From Clostridiaceae bacterium (GTDB lineage: Bacteria > Bacillota > Clostridia > Oscillospirales > Acutalibacteraceae), in contig CAJGDQ010000036.1 of assembly GCA_904502215.1 (NCBI GenBank), positions 1 to 8,273 on the forward strand: a DNA stretch of 8,273 bases, written 5' to 3'. Below are positions 1-6,006 of the stretch, in pieces. Position 1 is the first letter of the stretch. Each line of letters begins with the position of its first letter. The position numbers and the translations under genes are program-made. The notes under the pieces are model-generated. The model did not search any database. It was given only the letters and a program-made list of their open reading frames with translations, and was not told the DNA's origin.

Positions 1-881
1 ATTCCGTCATACATACCGCTTTTGAACATATCAGCAATAGCATTAACAACGGTTTCTTTATCCTCTTTATAAGTAACTCCATACCACTTATCTTCAGCAA
101 CAAGAAGTTTAACATTCTTTTCGCCTTTTTCGATAAGCTCGGAAACAACACTGGGAAGATAATATTCTGATTTGGGAACATCGATATTTTTATCGAGGAA
201 GTTTTTAAAACCTTCTTCAATATAAGTGAATAAATCAGGTTTGAAGCCCCAAAGGTTCATCGAAACAACGGTTTCGGGAGAAAGGGAAGTCCAAGTAGCT
301 CCGTCATCCTCAGTAAATTCACAATTGGAATTGATTTTGGTTCTTTCGGTAACGGTTGCAAGATTTCCGTTTTCGGTTTCGCAAACACCACGTGCAACGT
401 ATCCGTTTTCGCTAAGAGTATTAGCGAGGCGGAAACCAACCATACAATAATCATCAGTATCTTGTTTTAAGAAATCTGCCATCTTTTCAAATGCGGAACG
501 GCCATAATAGTCATCAGCATTAACAACAGCAAAAGGCTCTTTAACAACATCCTTGCAACAAAGAATTGCATGGGCAGTGCCCCAAGGTTTTGCTCTGTCA
601 GCGGGGCAGTTGTATCCTTCGGGTAAATCATCGATTTCCTGGAAAACGTATTCAACCTTAACTTTGTTAGCAATTCTTTTGCCAACCATTTCTTTAAAAT
701 CAGCTTCGATTGCATGTTTAATAACAAAAACAACCTTTGTGAAACCGGCTTTTGCCGCATCGAAAACCGAGAAGTCAAGAATAACCTCTCCGTTTGGTCC
801 GATAGGCTCCATTTGTTTAAGGCCACCGAAACGGCTGCCCATACCGGCTGCCATAACAACCAATGTTATATCTTTAGACAT
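1..881 (-). CDS. Sugar-phosphate nucleotidyltransferase (NTP_transferase family), 3' end cut by window edge
   Basis: The frame is open from the ATG at 881-879 to the left edge, giving 293 residues. The N-terminus holds the nucleotidyltransferase signature AAGMGSRFGGLKQ (residues 11-23), which binds the NTP and the phosphates. VNADDYYG (120-127) fits the metal-binding Asp strand of the GT-A-like fold. Such enzymes join a sugar-1-phosphate to an NTP, giving an NDP-sugar and pyrophosphate in the cytoplasm. The start is set by AAGGAG, which forms the last two sense codons of the upstream kinase gene, 7 bases before the ATG. The gap to that kinase is 4 bases, so the genes are co-transcribed and probably translationally coupled. 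The kinase context suggests the substrate is the kinase's sugar-1-phosphate, perhaps GlcNAc-1-P or GalNAc-1-P; this is inference, and the nucleotide cannot be read from the sequence. From memory the family is about 300 residues, so only the last few are probably missing. Confidence 0.9.
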   Translation of the reverse strand, partial: MSKDITLVVMAAGMGSRFGGLKQMEPIGPNGEVILDFSVFDAAKAGFTKVVFVIKHAIEADFKEMVGKRIANKVKVEYVFQEIDDLPEGYNCPADRAKPWGTAHAILCCKDVVKEPFAVVNADDYYGRSAFEKMADFLKQDTDDYCMVGFRLANTLSENGYVARGVCETENGNLATVTERTKINSNCEFTEDDGATWTSLSPETVVSMNLWGFKPDLFTYIEEGFKNFLDKNIDVPKSEYYLPSVVSELIEKGEKNVKLLVAEDKWYGVTYKEDKETVVNAIADMFKSGMYDG

Positions 882-885
882 ATTA

Positions 886-1989
886 TCACTCCTTGCAATA
901 TGCTTTAACAATTTTCTTCATTTCGTCCCATTTGTTTTCCATATCGGCAACCAATTTAAATTGGTTGCGGCAACGGTCAAGATTATGCTCGGGATAATGA
1001 GTTTTGAAATATGTATCTCCTTCAAGATAGTCGGTAAGGAAACGCATTCCGCACTCAATGGTCATCATTTTAGCACCTTCGGGGAGGAGCATTATCTCGC
1101 TATCGGGCAATTGACCATCGCAACCATCAAGGAAGCCTTTGGTATAGATTTCAAACATTTTGATATCCATATTAACCTTTGAAAGGTCTTTTTCATCTTC
1201 TTCGGCAGTGCTTGCGCCAAAACGGATAGCATCGCCAAAATCAGTTACCGAGAAACCGGGCATTATGGTATCAAGGTCGATAACGCAAAGAGCTTTACGG
1301 GTTGTGCTATCAAGCATAACGTTGTTAGATTTTGTGTCATTATGGCTAACTCTTAAAGGAAGCTTGCCTTCTTTATTGCTATCAAGTAAAACGCTATAAA
1401 AATCCGCTCTTGCTTTAACAAATTCGATTTCTTCCTTAACTGAAGCTGCTCGTCCCATCTTATCTTCCTGAACAGCCTTGAGGAAGTTTTCATATCTTTT
1501 TGGAGTGTTATGAAAATCAGGGATGGTTTCATAAAGAGTATCAGCAGGGAAGTCGGTTAAATATTTTTGGAATTTACCGAATGCTAATGCACATTCATAG
1601 AAGTCATCGGTGTTTTCAACACGGTCAAGACAAATTGAATCGGTAACGAAATCGTAAATTCTCCAAAAATATCCGTCTTTATCCTTATAGTATGTTAAGT
1701 CGGAAAAGGTTTTTGCAAGAACTAAAACCTCACGGGGACTTTCAACAACACCCTTAAGATATTCGGTAACACTTTCTATGTTAGCTAAAACCTGTTCGGG
1801 TTTTTTGAAAACATTATTGTTAACAGATTGCAAGATATAAAGATGCTCGTTTCCATCCTCATCAACTGTTATAATTTTAAAGGTATCATTGATATGCCCG
1901 TTGCCATACGGTATAGCGCCACGGACCTCGCCGCAAAGTTTAAAATTATTAATAGCATTTGAAATTTGTTCCGAGTTTGCCTTCCTCAT
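886..1989 (-). CDS. nahK: N-acetylhexosamine 1-kinase-like phosphotransferase (NahK/LnpB type)
   Basis: This 367-residue cytoplasmic kinase of the aminoglycoside phosphotransferase (APH) fold closely resembles bifidobacterial NahK (about 359 residues) along its whole length, as I recall that sequence. NahK phosphorylates GlcNAc or GalNAc at the anomeric carbon using ATP, in the lacto-N-biose/galacto-N-biose pathway. Visible motifs are PYGNGHINDTF (27-37, nucleotide loop), YILQSVN (51-57), the Brenner motif SHNDTKSNN (215-223) with catalytic Asp218, and the metal-binding VIDLDTIMPG (236-245). DFGDAIRFGAST (250-261), CGMRFLTDYLEGD (313-325) and YPEHNLDR (332-339) are family-specific stretches. 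The ATG at 1989-1987 has an AAAGGGG ribosome binding site about 9 bases upstream. It is the first gene of a leftward operon with the nucleotidyltransferase and is divergent from a PocR/AraC regulator. The family is secure; the exact sugar (GlcNAc, GalNAc or another hexose) is not. Confidence 0.85.
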   Translation of the reverse strand: MRKANSEQISNAINNFKLCGEVRGAIPYGNGHINDTFKIITVDEDGNEHLYILQSVNNNVFKKPEQVLANIESVTEYLKGVVESPREVLVLAKTFSDLTYYKDKDGYFWRIYDFVTDSICLDRVENTDDFYECALAFGKFQKYLTDFPADTLYETIPDFHNTPKRYENFLKAVQEDKMGRAASVKEEIEFVKARADFYSVLLDSNKEGKLPLRVSHNDTKSNNVMLDSTTRKALCVIDLDTIMPGFSVTDFGDAIRFGASTAEEDEKDLSKVNMDIKMFEIYTKGFLDGCDGQLPDSEIMLLPEGAKMMTIECGMRFLTDYLEGDTYFKTHYPEHNLDRCRNQFKLVADMENKWDEMKKIVKAYCKE

Positions 1990-2005
1990 TTCTTAGAGCC
2001 CCTTT

Positions 2006-2034
2006 AAAAGTTTTTTCTTTTATTTTAAACTTTT
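2006..2034. repeat. Short inverted repeat in the nahK leader
   Basis: AAAAGTTT (2006-2013) and AAACTTTT (2027-2034) are perfect 8-base inverted arms separated by 13 bases. They lie between the nahK promoter and its ribosome binding site, and just upstream of the regulator's -35. This could be a dyad operator for the neighbouring AraC-type protein or a weak leader hairpin. The DNA is very AT-rich, so chance is a real possibility. Confidence 0.3.
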
Positions 2035-2037
2035 TTC

Positions 2038-2066
2038 TTGACGGACTCTATAAAAAATATTATTAT
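2038..2066 (+). promoter_or_regulatory. Sigma-A promoter for the PocR/AraC regulator gene
   Basis: TTGACG (2038-2043) and TATTAT (2061-2066) are separated by 17 bases, each 5 of 6 to consensus. Transcription would start near 2073, giving a leader of about 44 bases before the ATG at 2117. The -10 overlaps the -10 of the leftward nahK promoter. Confidence 0.65.
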
Positions 2067-2093
2067 TATTAGTAGAAAATGATATTTTATCAA
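2065..2093 (-). promoter_or_regulatory. Sigma-A promoter for the nahK-nucleotidyltransferase operon
   Basis: Read on the minus strand, TTGATA (2093-2088) and AATAAT (2070-2065) are 17 bases apart, each 5 of 6 to consensus. The expected start is near 2058, giving a leader of about 69 bases before nahK. Its -10 shares two bases with the regulator's -10, so polymerase could probably not occupy both at once. The run of ATT repeats allows alternative -10 registers shifted by a few bases. Confidence 0.55.
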
Positions 2094-2116
2094 ATTTTAC
2101 TATGGTAGGTGTAGTT

Positions 2117-2944
2117 ATGCCTCAAACGGTTGAGATTAGGGAAATACTTAAAGATTTTTATAAAATATCGGGTATTAGAATTTCGATACACGATACTGAG
2201 TTTAACGAAATATATAGTTGCCCTTCAACAGCTTCACCATTTTGCAAGTGCTTGCAGGAGAAAAGCGAGGTTCAAAGGGATTGCTTGAAAAACGACTCGG
2301 CAGCTTTTGAAAAGGTTAAAGCAACGGGGGAGGTATATGTTTATAAATGCCGCCGTGGTTTATATGAGGCCGTTGCGCCAATCTATCATTACGGAACCCT
2401 TTCAGGATATTTAATGATGGGTCAATTCAGAGATAACTGCGAAGCTTCACTTGAATATATAACAAGCAAAGGCGCTAATATTATCGGGGATAAACAAAAG
2501 GCCGAAGAATTAGCTTTAACCGTTAATGCAATTGATAAAAAACTTATAGATTCCTATATAAACATTATGGTTTTGCTTGCGGAATATCTAACGGGAACAA
2601 ACCGCTTGTTTACTCATAATGAGAAACTGCCTCAGCTTATTAAGGAGTATATTAACAAGAATTATCAGGATAAGATTACTCTTAGCATTTTATCAGCAAA
2701 ATTCGGTTGCTGCAAAGCAACTCTTACAAAATGCTTCAAGAAGGAATTTGATATTTCAATAATGGAATATCTTTGTGAGGTAAGGCTTAAAGCGGCTGAA
2801 GGACTTATAGTTAAAACAAGAAAGTCCTTTAAGGAAATTTCAAATATTTGCGGTTTTTATGACCAAAACTATTTTTCAAAAACCTTCACAAGATATTACG
2901 GTAGTTCACCATCAAATTATAGAAAAGCAAATTTAAAAAAATAG
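2117..2944 (+). CDS. AraC-family transcriptional regulator with N-terminal PocR sensory domain
   Basis: This is a 275-residue DNA-binding regulator. Residues about 5-155 match the PocR ligand-binding domain, with its conserved cysteines (35, 43, 45, 56, 78) and the stretch GLYEAVAPIYHYGTLSGYLMMGQFRD (split around residues 81-106). PocR is a PAS-like domain thought to bind small molecules. The C-terminal 100 residues form an AraC double helix-turn-helix: TLSILSAKFGCCKATLTKCF (188-207), then a second helix pair ending in NYFSKTFTRYYGSSPSNYR (251-269). The start at 2117 is preferred because AGGTG (2107-2111) lies 5 bases before it; an in-frame ATG at 2102 has no ribosome binding site. Its divergence from nahK, with overlapping promoters, suggests it controls nahK and its own gene, with a sugar or sugar derivative as ligand. 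That role is inference. No intrinsic terminator is visible after the stop. Confidence 0.88.
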   Translation: MPQTVEIREILKDFYKISGIRISIHDTEFNEIYSCPSTASPFCKCLQEKSEVQRDCLKNDSAAFEKVKATGEVYVYKCRRGLYEAVAPIYHYGTLSGYLMMGQFRDNCEASLEYITSKGANIIGDKQKAEELALTVNAIDKKLIDSYINIMVLLAEYLTGTNRLFTHNEKLPQLIKEYINKNYQDKITLSILSAKFGCCKATLTKCFKKEFDISIMEYLCEVRLKAAEGLIVKTRKSFKEISNICGFYDQNYFSKTFTRYYGSSPSNYRKANLKK

Positions 2945-3075
2945 CTAATCCGCATAACTTTAATTATAATATCATATTTTTAGTAGAATTGCAACATTTT
3001 TTGTAATATCCACTAAGAATTGGATGTTTCAATGTTAAATAAAGAAAATTATCGGTATTATTAGTTTTTAACACA

Positions 3076-3104
3076 TTGACCTCATTTTTCGTAAAATATA
3101 ATAA
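3076..3104 (+). promoter_or_regulatory. Candidate sigma-A promoter for yunB-ligA
   Basis: TTGACC (3076-3081) is followed after 17 bases by TAATAA (3099-3104), or after 15 bases by a perfect TATAAT (3097-3102). The start would be near 3110, leaving a leader of about 20 bases with the ribosome binding site GTGAGGG (3117-3123), 5 bases before the yunB ATG. The -10 lies in the centre of a long inverted repeat. The rest of the 184-base gap from 2945 holds no gene or clear terminator. Confidence 0.5.
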
Positions 3105-3120
3105 AATTTGCGAAAAGTGA
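3082..3120. repeat. 39-base imperfect palindrome over the yunB promoter
   Basis: TCATTTTTCGTAAA (3082-3095) and TTTGCGAAAAGTGA (3107-3120) are inverted with 12 of 14 positions matched. Both mismatches are T opposite G, so an RNA copy could still pair throughout with an 11-base loop. As DNA it would be an operator spanning the -10 element. As RNA, transcribed from further upstream, it would partly cover the yunB ribosome binding site. No T-run follows, so it is not a standard terminator. Confidence 0.5.
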
Positions 3121-3128
3121 GGGTTTAA

Positions 3129-3809
3129 ATGCAAAAACGGCGCAAAAATTCTTTAAAGATAAAAATAATTGCTATTTTACTTTGCATTACTGTTTTGCTA
3201 AGTGTTTGTTATTTTAAGATGCAACCTGTTATTATGCGGTTTGCGGTAAGTGTCGCCGAAACAATAATGCTCAATTCTGCAAACGAGGCAGTTATTAAAA
3301 TTCTTGAAGAAAATAATGTTACATATAGCGATATTGCAAGACTTTCTCTTAATGATAACGGATATGTTTCGAGTCTTGAAATTGATGTTTATGAAATAAA
3401 TAATTTAAAAAGCCGTATTTCAAACGAAACTGCGAGGATAATAGAAGAAAAGGAATATTTTGAGGTTTCAATTCCTATCGGAACCTTCCTTGGTAATACT
3501 TATACTGCAGGCTTTGGCCCTAAGGTGAAGTTTAAAATGCAGTTAACAACTACCGCCTTTGTTGATTTTTCCCACGAATTTCGAAGTGCCGGGATAAATC
3601 AAGTTTTGCATATCATAAATGTTGATATAAATATAGGCGGAAGCCTAATTATTGCAGGTTTTAATCGAGGGATTAATGTTAAAACCTCGGCGATTGCCGC
3701 TCAAACTGTTATTGTTGGCGCAACTCCCGATGCTTTTACGAATGTTATCGAAAGCGAAAAGGATAATACGGGCGGTCTTATTAATGATTACGGAGCTATT
3801 GTTGAATAG
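3129..3809 (+). CDS. yunB: Sporulation protein YunB family
   Basis: This 226-residue protein matches the Spore_YunB family. In Bacillus subtilis the member is made under sigma-E in the mother cell and is needed for fully normal sporulation; its biochemical role is not known. A basic N-terminus (KRRKNSLKIK) is followed by one membrane segment (about residues 11-29), with the rest predicted outside the cytoplasm. Family-like stretches are IPIGTFLG (115-122), GFGPKV (128-133), FRSAGINQVLHI (151-162) and QTVIVGATPDAF (192-203). LSVC at residues 24-27 looks slightly like a lipobox, but Val before the Cys argues against it. The start has GTGAGGG 5 bases upstream. ligA follows after 11 bases, so the two are probably one transcript. 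It is slightly shorter than the B. subtilis protein (about 250 residues), and its presence implies an endospore former. Confidence 0.88.
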   Translation: MQKRRKNSLKIKIIAILLCITVLLSVCYFKMQPVIMRFAVSVAETIMLNSANEAVIKILEENNVTYSDIARLSLNDNGYVSSLEIDVYEINNLKSRISNETARIIEEKEYFEVSIPIGTFLGNTYTAGFGPKVKFKMQLTTTAFVDFSHEFRSAGINQVLHIINVDINIGGSLIIAGFNRGINVKTSAIAAQTVIVGATPDAFTNVIESEKDNTGGLINDYGAIVE

Positions 3810-3820
3810 TAGGTGAAAAA

Positions 3821-5791
3821 ATGGATATAAAACAAGCTGAAAACAAAATAAAAGAGCTAAGCGAAATTCTTAAATATCATAACCGAAAGTATTATATAGA
3901 AGATTCTCCCGAAATTGAGGATTTTGAATATGATGCTATGCTTAGAGAGCTTGAAATTTTAGAAGCTCAGTTTCCTGAATTTTTAAAGGAGGATTCGCCA
4001 ACTCAAAATGTTGGCGGTGCGGCTAACCGACTTTTTAATCCCGTAACTCATTCGGTTAAGATGGAAAGTCTTCAAGATGTTTTTAATTTTGAGGAATTAA
4101 GAACGTTTGCCTTTAAAATTGATTTAACAAAAACTGCCTTTTCGGTTGAGCCGAAGATAGACGGTCTTTCAGTTTCGCTTGAATATAAGGATGGCTTGTT
4201 TTTCAGAGGCTCTACCAGAGGCGATGGTGTTACCGGTGAAGATGTTACTGCAAATTTATTGCAAATTAAAAGTATACCCAAAGCTATAAGATTTTTGGGA
4301 GACCTTGAGGTTAGAGGCGAGGTTTATATGCCTCGAGAGAGTTTTATAAAGCTTCGTGAAAAACAGGAGCTTTTAGGCGAGGCTCCCGCTAAAAATCCCC
4401 GAAATGCTGCCGCAGGCTCTCTAAGGCAAAAAAATCCCAAAATCACTAAAGAACGTGAGCTTGATATTTTTGTTTTCAATATTCAAAGAATTATAGGAAA
4501 AGAATTTTCTTCCCATATTGAAACCCTTGATTTCTTGAAAGAACAGGGATTTAACACTCTTCCCAGCTATAAAAAATGCTTTAGCATTGATGAGGTTATA
4601 GAGGAGATTGAACGCATTGGAAATTCAAGAGGAAATCTCTCCTTTGATATTGACGGAGCGGTTATAAAATCGGATAATTTAGCATATAGAGAGGAACTTG
4701 GAAGCACCTCTAAATATCCTAAATGGGCTGTTGCCTTTAAATACCCGCCCGAGGAAAAGGAAACGGTGCTTAAAGAAATCGAAATTAATGTTGGAAGAAC
4801 GGGAGCACTCACTCCTACCGCCGTATTTGAGCCTATAATGCTTGCAGGAACCTCTGTAAGCCGTGCAACTCTTCATAACGAGGATTTTATCACTTCAAAG
4901 CAAATAGGACTTGGGGACACAATAATCGTTAGAAAAGCCGGTGATATTATCCCTGAGGTTTTATCGGTTTCTAAGCATGCTGAAAATTCAACTGTTTTTG
5001 AAATGCCAACTCACTGTCCATCTTGTAATTCTCCTGTATTCAGAGAAGAGGGAGAGGCGGTTATTCGTTGCACTAATGCCGATTGTCCCGCTCAGTTACT
5101 TCGCCATTTAATTCATTTCACCTCTAGAGATGCGATGGATATTGAGGGACTGGGCCCCGCGGTTTTAGAACAGTTGGTTGAGGCCGATTTGGTTAAGAAT
5201 ATAGTTGATTTATATTCTCTTGATTATGAGAAAGTCGGAAAGCTTGAGAGAACAGGCGAAAAAACTGTTGAAAATCTTAAAAACGCCATCGAGGCTTCAA
5301 AACAAAATGATTTGGCAAAGCTTTTGTTTGCTTTTGGCATTCGCCATATCGGTGCTAAGGCGGCGGCATTGTTATCCGAGAATTTTATGAATATCGATGC
5401 TATTCTTTCAGCCTCAAAAGAGGATTTTGAAAAGATAGATGGATTTGGTAGTATTTTAGCCTTATCAGCATTTGAATTTTTCTCATTGGAAGAAACCAAA
5501 CAAATGATTTCTTCTCTTAAGGAATTAGGCCTTAATATGAAATCTTTAAAAGAGGTTAAGGATACAAGATTTTCGGGAAAAACCTTTGTTTTAACCGGAA
5601 CCTTACCCTCAATGAGCCGAAACGAAGCCTCGGCAATTATTGAAAGCTTTGGCGGAAAAACATCTTCCTCGGTTTCTAAAAAAACCGACTATGTTTTAGC
5701 CGGCGAAGAGGCAGGAAGCAAGCTTGAAAAGGCTCAAAATTTAGGGGTTTCTATAATTTCTGAAGAAGAATTTTTAGAAATGACTAAATAA
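3821..5791 (+). CDS. ligA: NAD+-dependent DNA ligase LigA
   Basis: This complete 656-residue ligase seals nicks in replication and repair, using NAD+ to form an enzyme-AMP intermediate. Domain Ia (about 1-65) holds the NMN-binding region with YYIEDSPEIEDFEYD (25-39). The adenylation domain carries the catalytic lysine in EPKIDGLS (Lys112), then RGDGVTGEDVT (133-143), GEVYMPR (166-172), NPRNAAAGSLRQ (192-203) and DIDGAVIK (276-283). The OB domain includes VGRTGALTPTA (324-334) and RKAGDIIPEV (371-380). A four-Cys zinc finger uses Cys399, 402, 417 and 422. Helix-hairpin-helix repeats follow, including AFGIRHIGAKAA (504-515), and a BRCT domain (about 582-656) ends the protein. Length and order match the family, and no key residue is missing. 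The ribosome binding site AGGTG (3811-3815) is 5 bases before the ATG. No terminator separates it from the ribU promoter, which starts 3 bases after its stop. Confidence 0.98.
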   Translation: MDIKQAENKIKELSEILKYHNRKYYIEDSPEIEDFEYDAMLRELEILEAQFPEFLKEDSPTQNVGGAANRLFNPVTHSVKMESLQDVFNFEELRTFAFKIDLTKTAFSVEPKIDGLSVSLEYKDGLFFRGSTRGDGVTGEDVTANLLQIKSIPKAIRFLGDLEVRGEVYMPRESFIKLREKQELLGEAPAKNPRNAAAGSLRQKNPKITKERELDIFVFNIQRIIGKEFSSHIETLDFLKEQGFNTLPSYKKCFSIDEVIEEIERIGNSRGNLSFDIDGAVIKSDNLAYREELGSTSKYPKWAVAFKYPPEEKETVLKEIEINVGRTGALTPTAVFEPIMLAGTSVSRATLHNEDFITSKQIGLGDTIIVRKAGDIIPEVLSVSKHAENSTVFEMPTHCPSCNSPVFREEGEAVIRCTNADCPAQLLRHLIHFTSRDAMDIEGLGPAVLEQLVEADLVKNIVDLYSLDYEKVGKLERTGEKTVENLKNAIEASKQNDLAKLLFAFGIRHIGAKAAALLSENFMNIDAILSASKEDFEKIDGFGSILALSAFEFFSLEETKQMISSLKELGLNMKSLKEVKDTRFSGKTFVLTGTLPSMSRNEASAIIESFGGKTSSSVSKKTDYVLAGEEAGSKLEKAQNLGVSIISEEEFLEMTK

Positions 5792-5794
5792 TGG

Positions 5795-5823
5795 TTGACA
5801 ATTTTTTCAAGAAAGAATAAAAT
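5795..5823 (+). promoter_or_regulatory. Sigma-A promoter for the FMN riboswitch-ribU unit
   Basis: A perfect TTGACA (5795-5800) is followed after 17 bases by TAAAAT (5818-5823). Transcription would start near 5830, just before the first paired base of the riboswitch at 5833, which supports the assignment. The -35 starts 3 bases after the ligA stop codon. Confidence 0.8.
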
Positions 5824-5832
5824 ATTAGTATA

Positions 5833-5940
5833 ATCTTCGGGGCGAGGTGTAATTCCTCACCGGCGGTATAGCCCGCGAGCCTTATAGGTTGATTTGGTGA
5901 AATTCCAAAGCCGACGGTTAAAGTCCGGATGCGAGAAGAT
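5833..5940 (+). promoter_or_regulatory. FMN riboswitch (RFN element)
   Basis: The aptamer shows the conserved RFN blocks in order: TCTTCGGGGC (5834-5843), ATTCCTCACCGGCGGT (5851-5866), AGCCCGCGAGCC (5870-5881), a GGTGAAATTCCAAAGCCGAC block (5896-5915) and AGTCCGGATGCGAGAAGAT (5922-5940). The P1 stem pairs ATCTTC (5833-5838) with GAAGAT (5935-5940). FMN binding stabilises P1 and, with a downstream terminator, should lower ribU transcription when flavin is plentiful. A likely antiterminator pairs AGATAA (5937-5942) with TTATTT (5956-5961), and GCGA (5931-5934) with TCGC (5962-5965), which uses up the P1 3' strand. Confidence 0.97.
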
Positions 5941-5964
5941 AAATAGCGTTTTAGCTTATTTTCG

Positions 5965-5996
5965 CCCTGTTTGTTATGGACAGGGTTTTTCTTTTT
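5965..5996 (+). terminator. Intrinsic terminator of the FMN riboswitch
   Basis: CCCTGT (5965-5970) and ACAGGG (5980-5985) form a 6-base-pair stem with a 9-base loop, followed by TTTTTCTTTTT (5986-5996). It lies between the aptamer and the ribU ribosome binding site, as expected for an off-switch by transcription attenuation. It is also the first visible terminator for transcripts coming through from ligA. Confidence 0.9.
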
Positions 5997-6006
5997 GGAG
6001 GGTGTT

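Noticed and set aside
553..1182. 209-codon open frame on the plus strand opposite the kinase and nucleotidyltransferase genes
   Set aside because: It spans two well-supported minus-strand genes, has no ribosome binding site and its translation resembles no known family; it is a shadow frame.
2102..2116. Earlier in-frame ATG for the AraC-type regulator
   Set aside because: No ribosome binding site precedes 2102, whereas AGGTG lies 5 bases before the ATG at 2117.
2952..2980. Possible sigma-E promoter for yunB (GCATAACT and CATATTTT)
   Set aside because: The spacing is about 13 bases, slightly short, the match is partial, and it would leave a leader of about 140 bases; the AT-rich setting makes such matches easy.
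2069..2988. TTAGTAGAA occurring at 2069-2077 and 2980-2988, on both sides of the regulator gene
   Set aside because: Nine bases in AT-rich DNA, only two copies and no shared extension; too weak to call a binding site.
2988..3007. Possible terminator after the regulator (ATTGCAA-6-TTGTAAT)
   Set aside because: The stem is short, AT-rich and contains a G-U pair, and no T-run follows it.
3200..3211. Lipobox-like LSVC in YunB
   Set aside because: Valine just before the cysteine is not a normal signal peptidase II residue, and the family is anchored by a membrane helix.
5224..5499. 91-codon open frame on the minus strand within ligA
   Set aside because: It lies wholly inside a highly conserved gene, with no start signals or recognisable product.
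5971..6006. Upstream TTG start for ribU
   Set aside because: It lies in the loop of the riboswitch terminator, and GGAGGG at 5997-6002 clearly serves the ATG at 6007.
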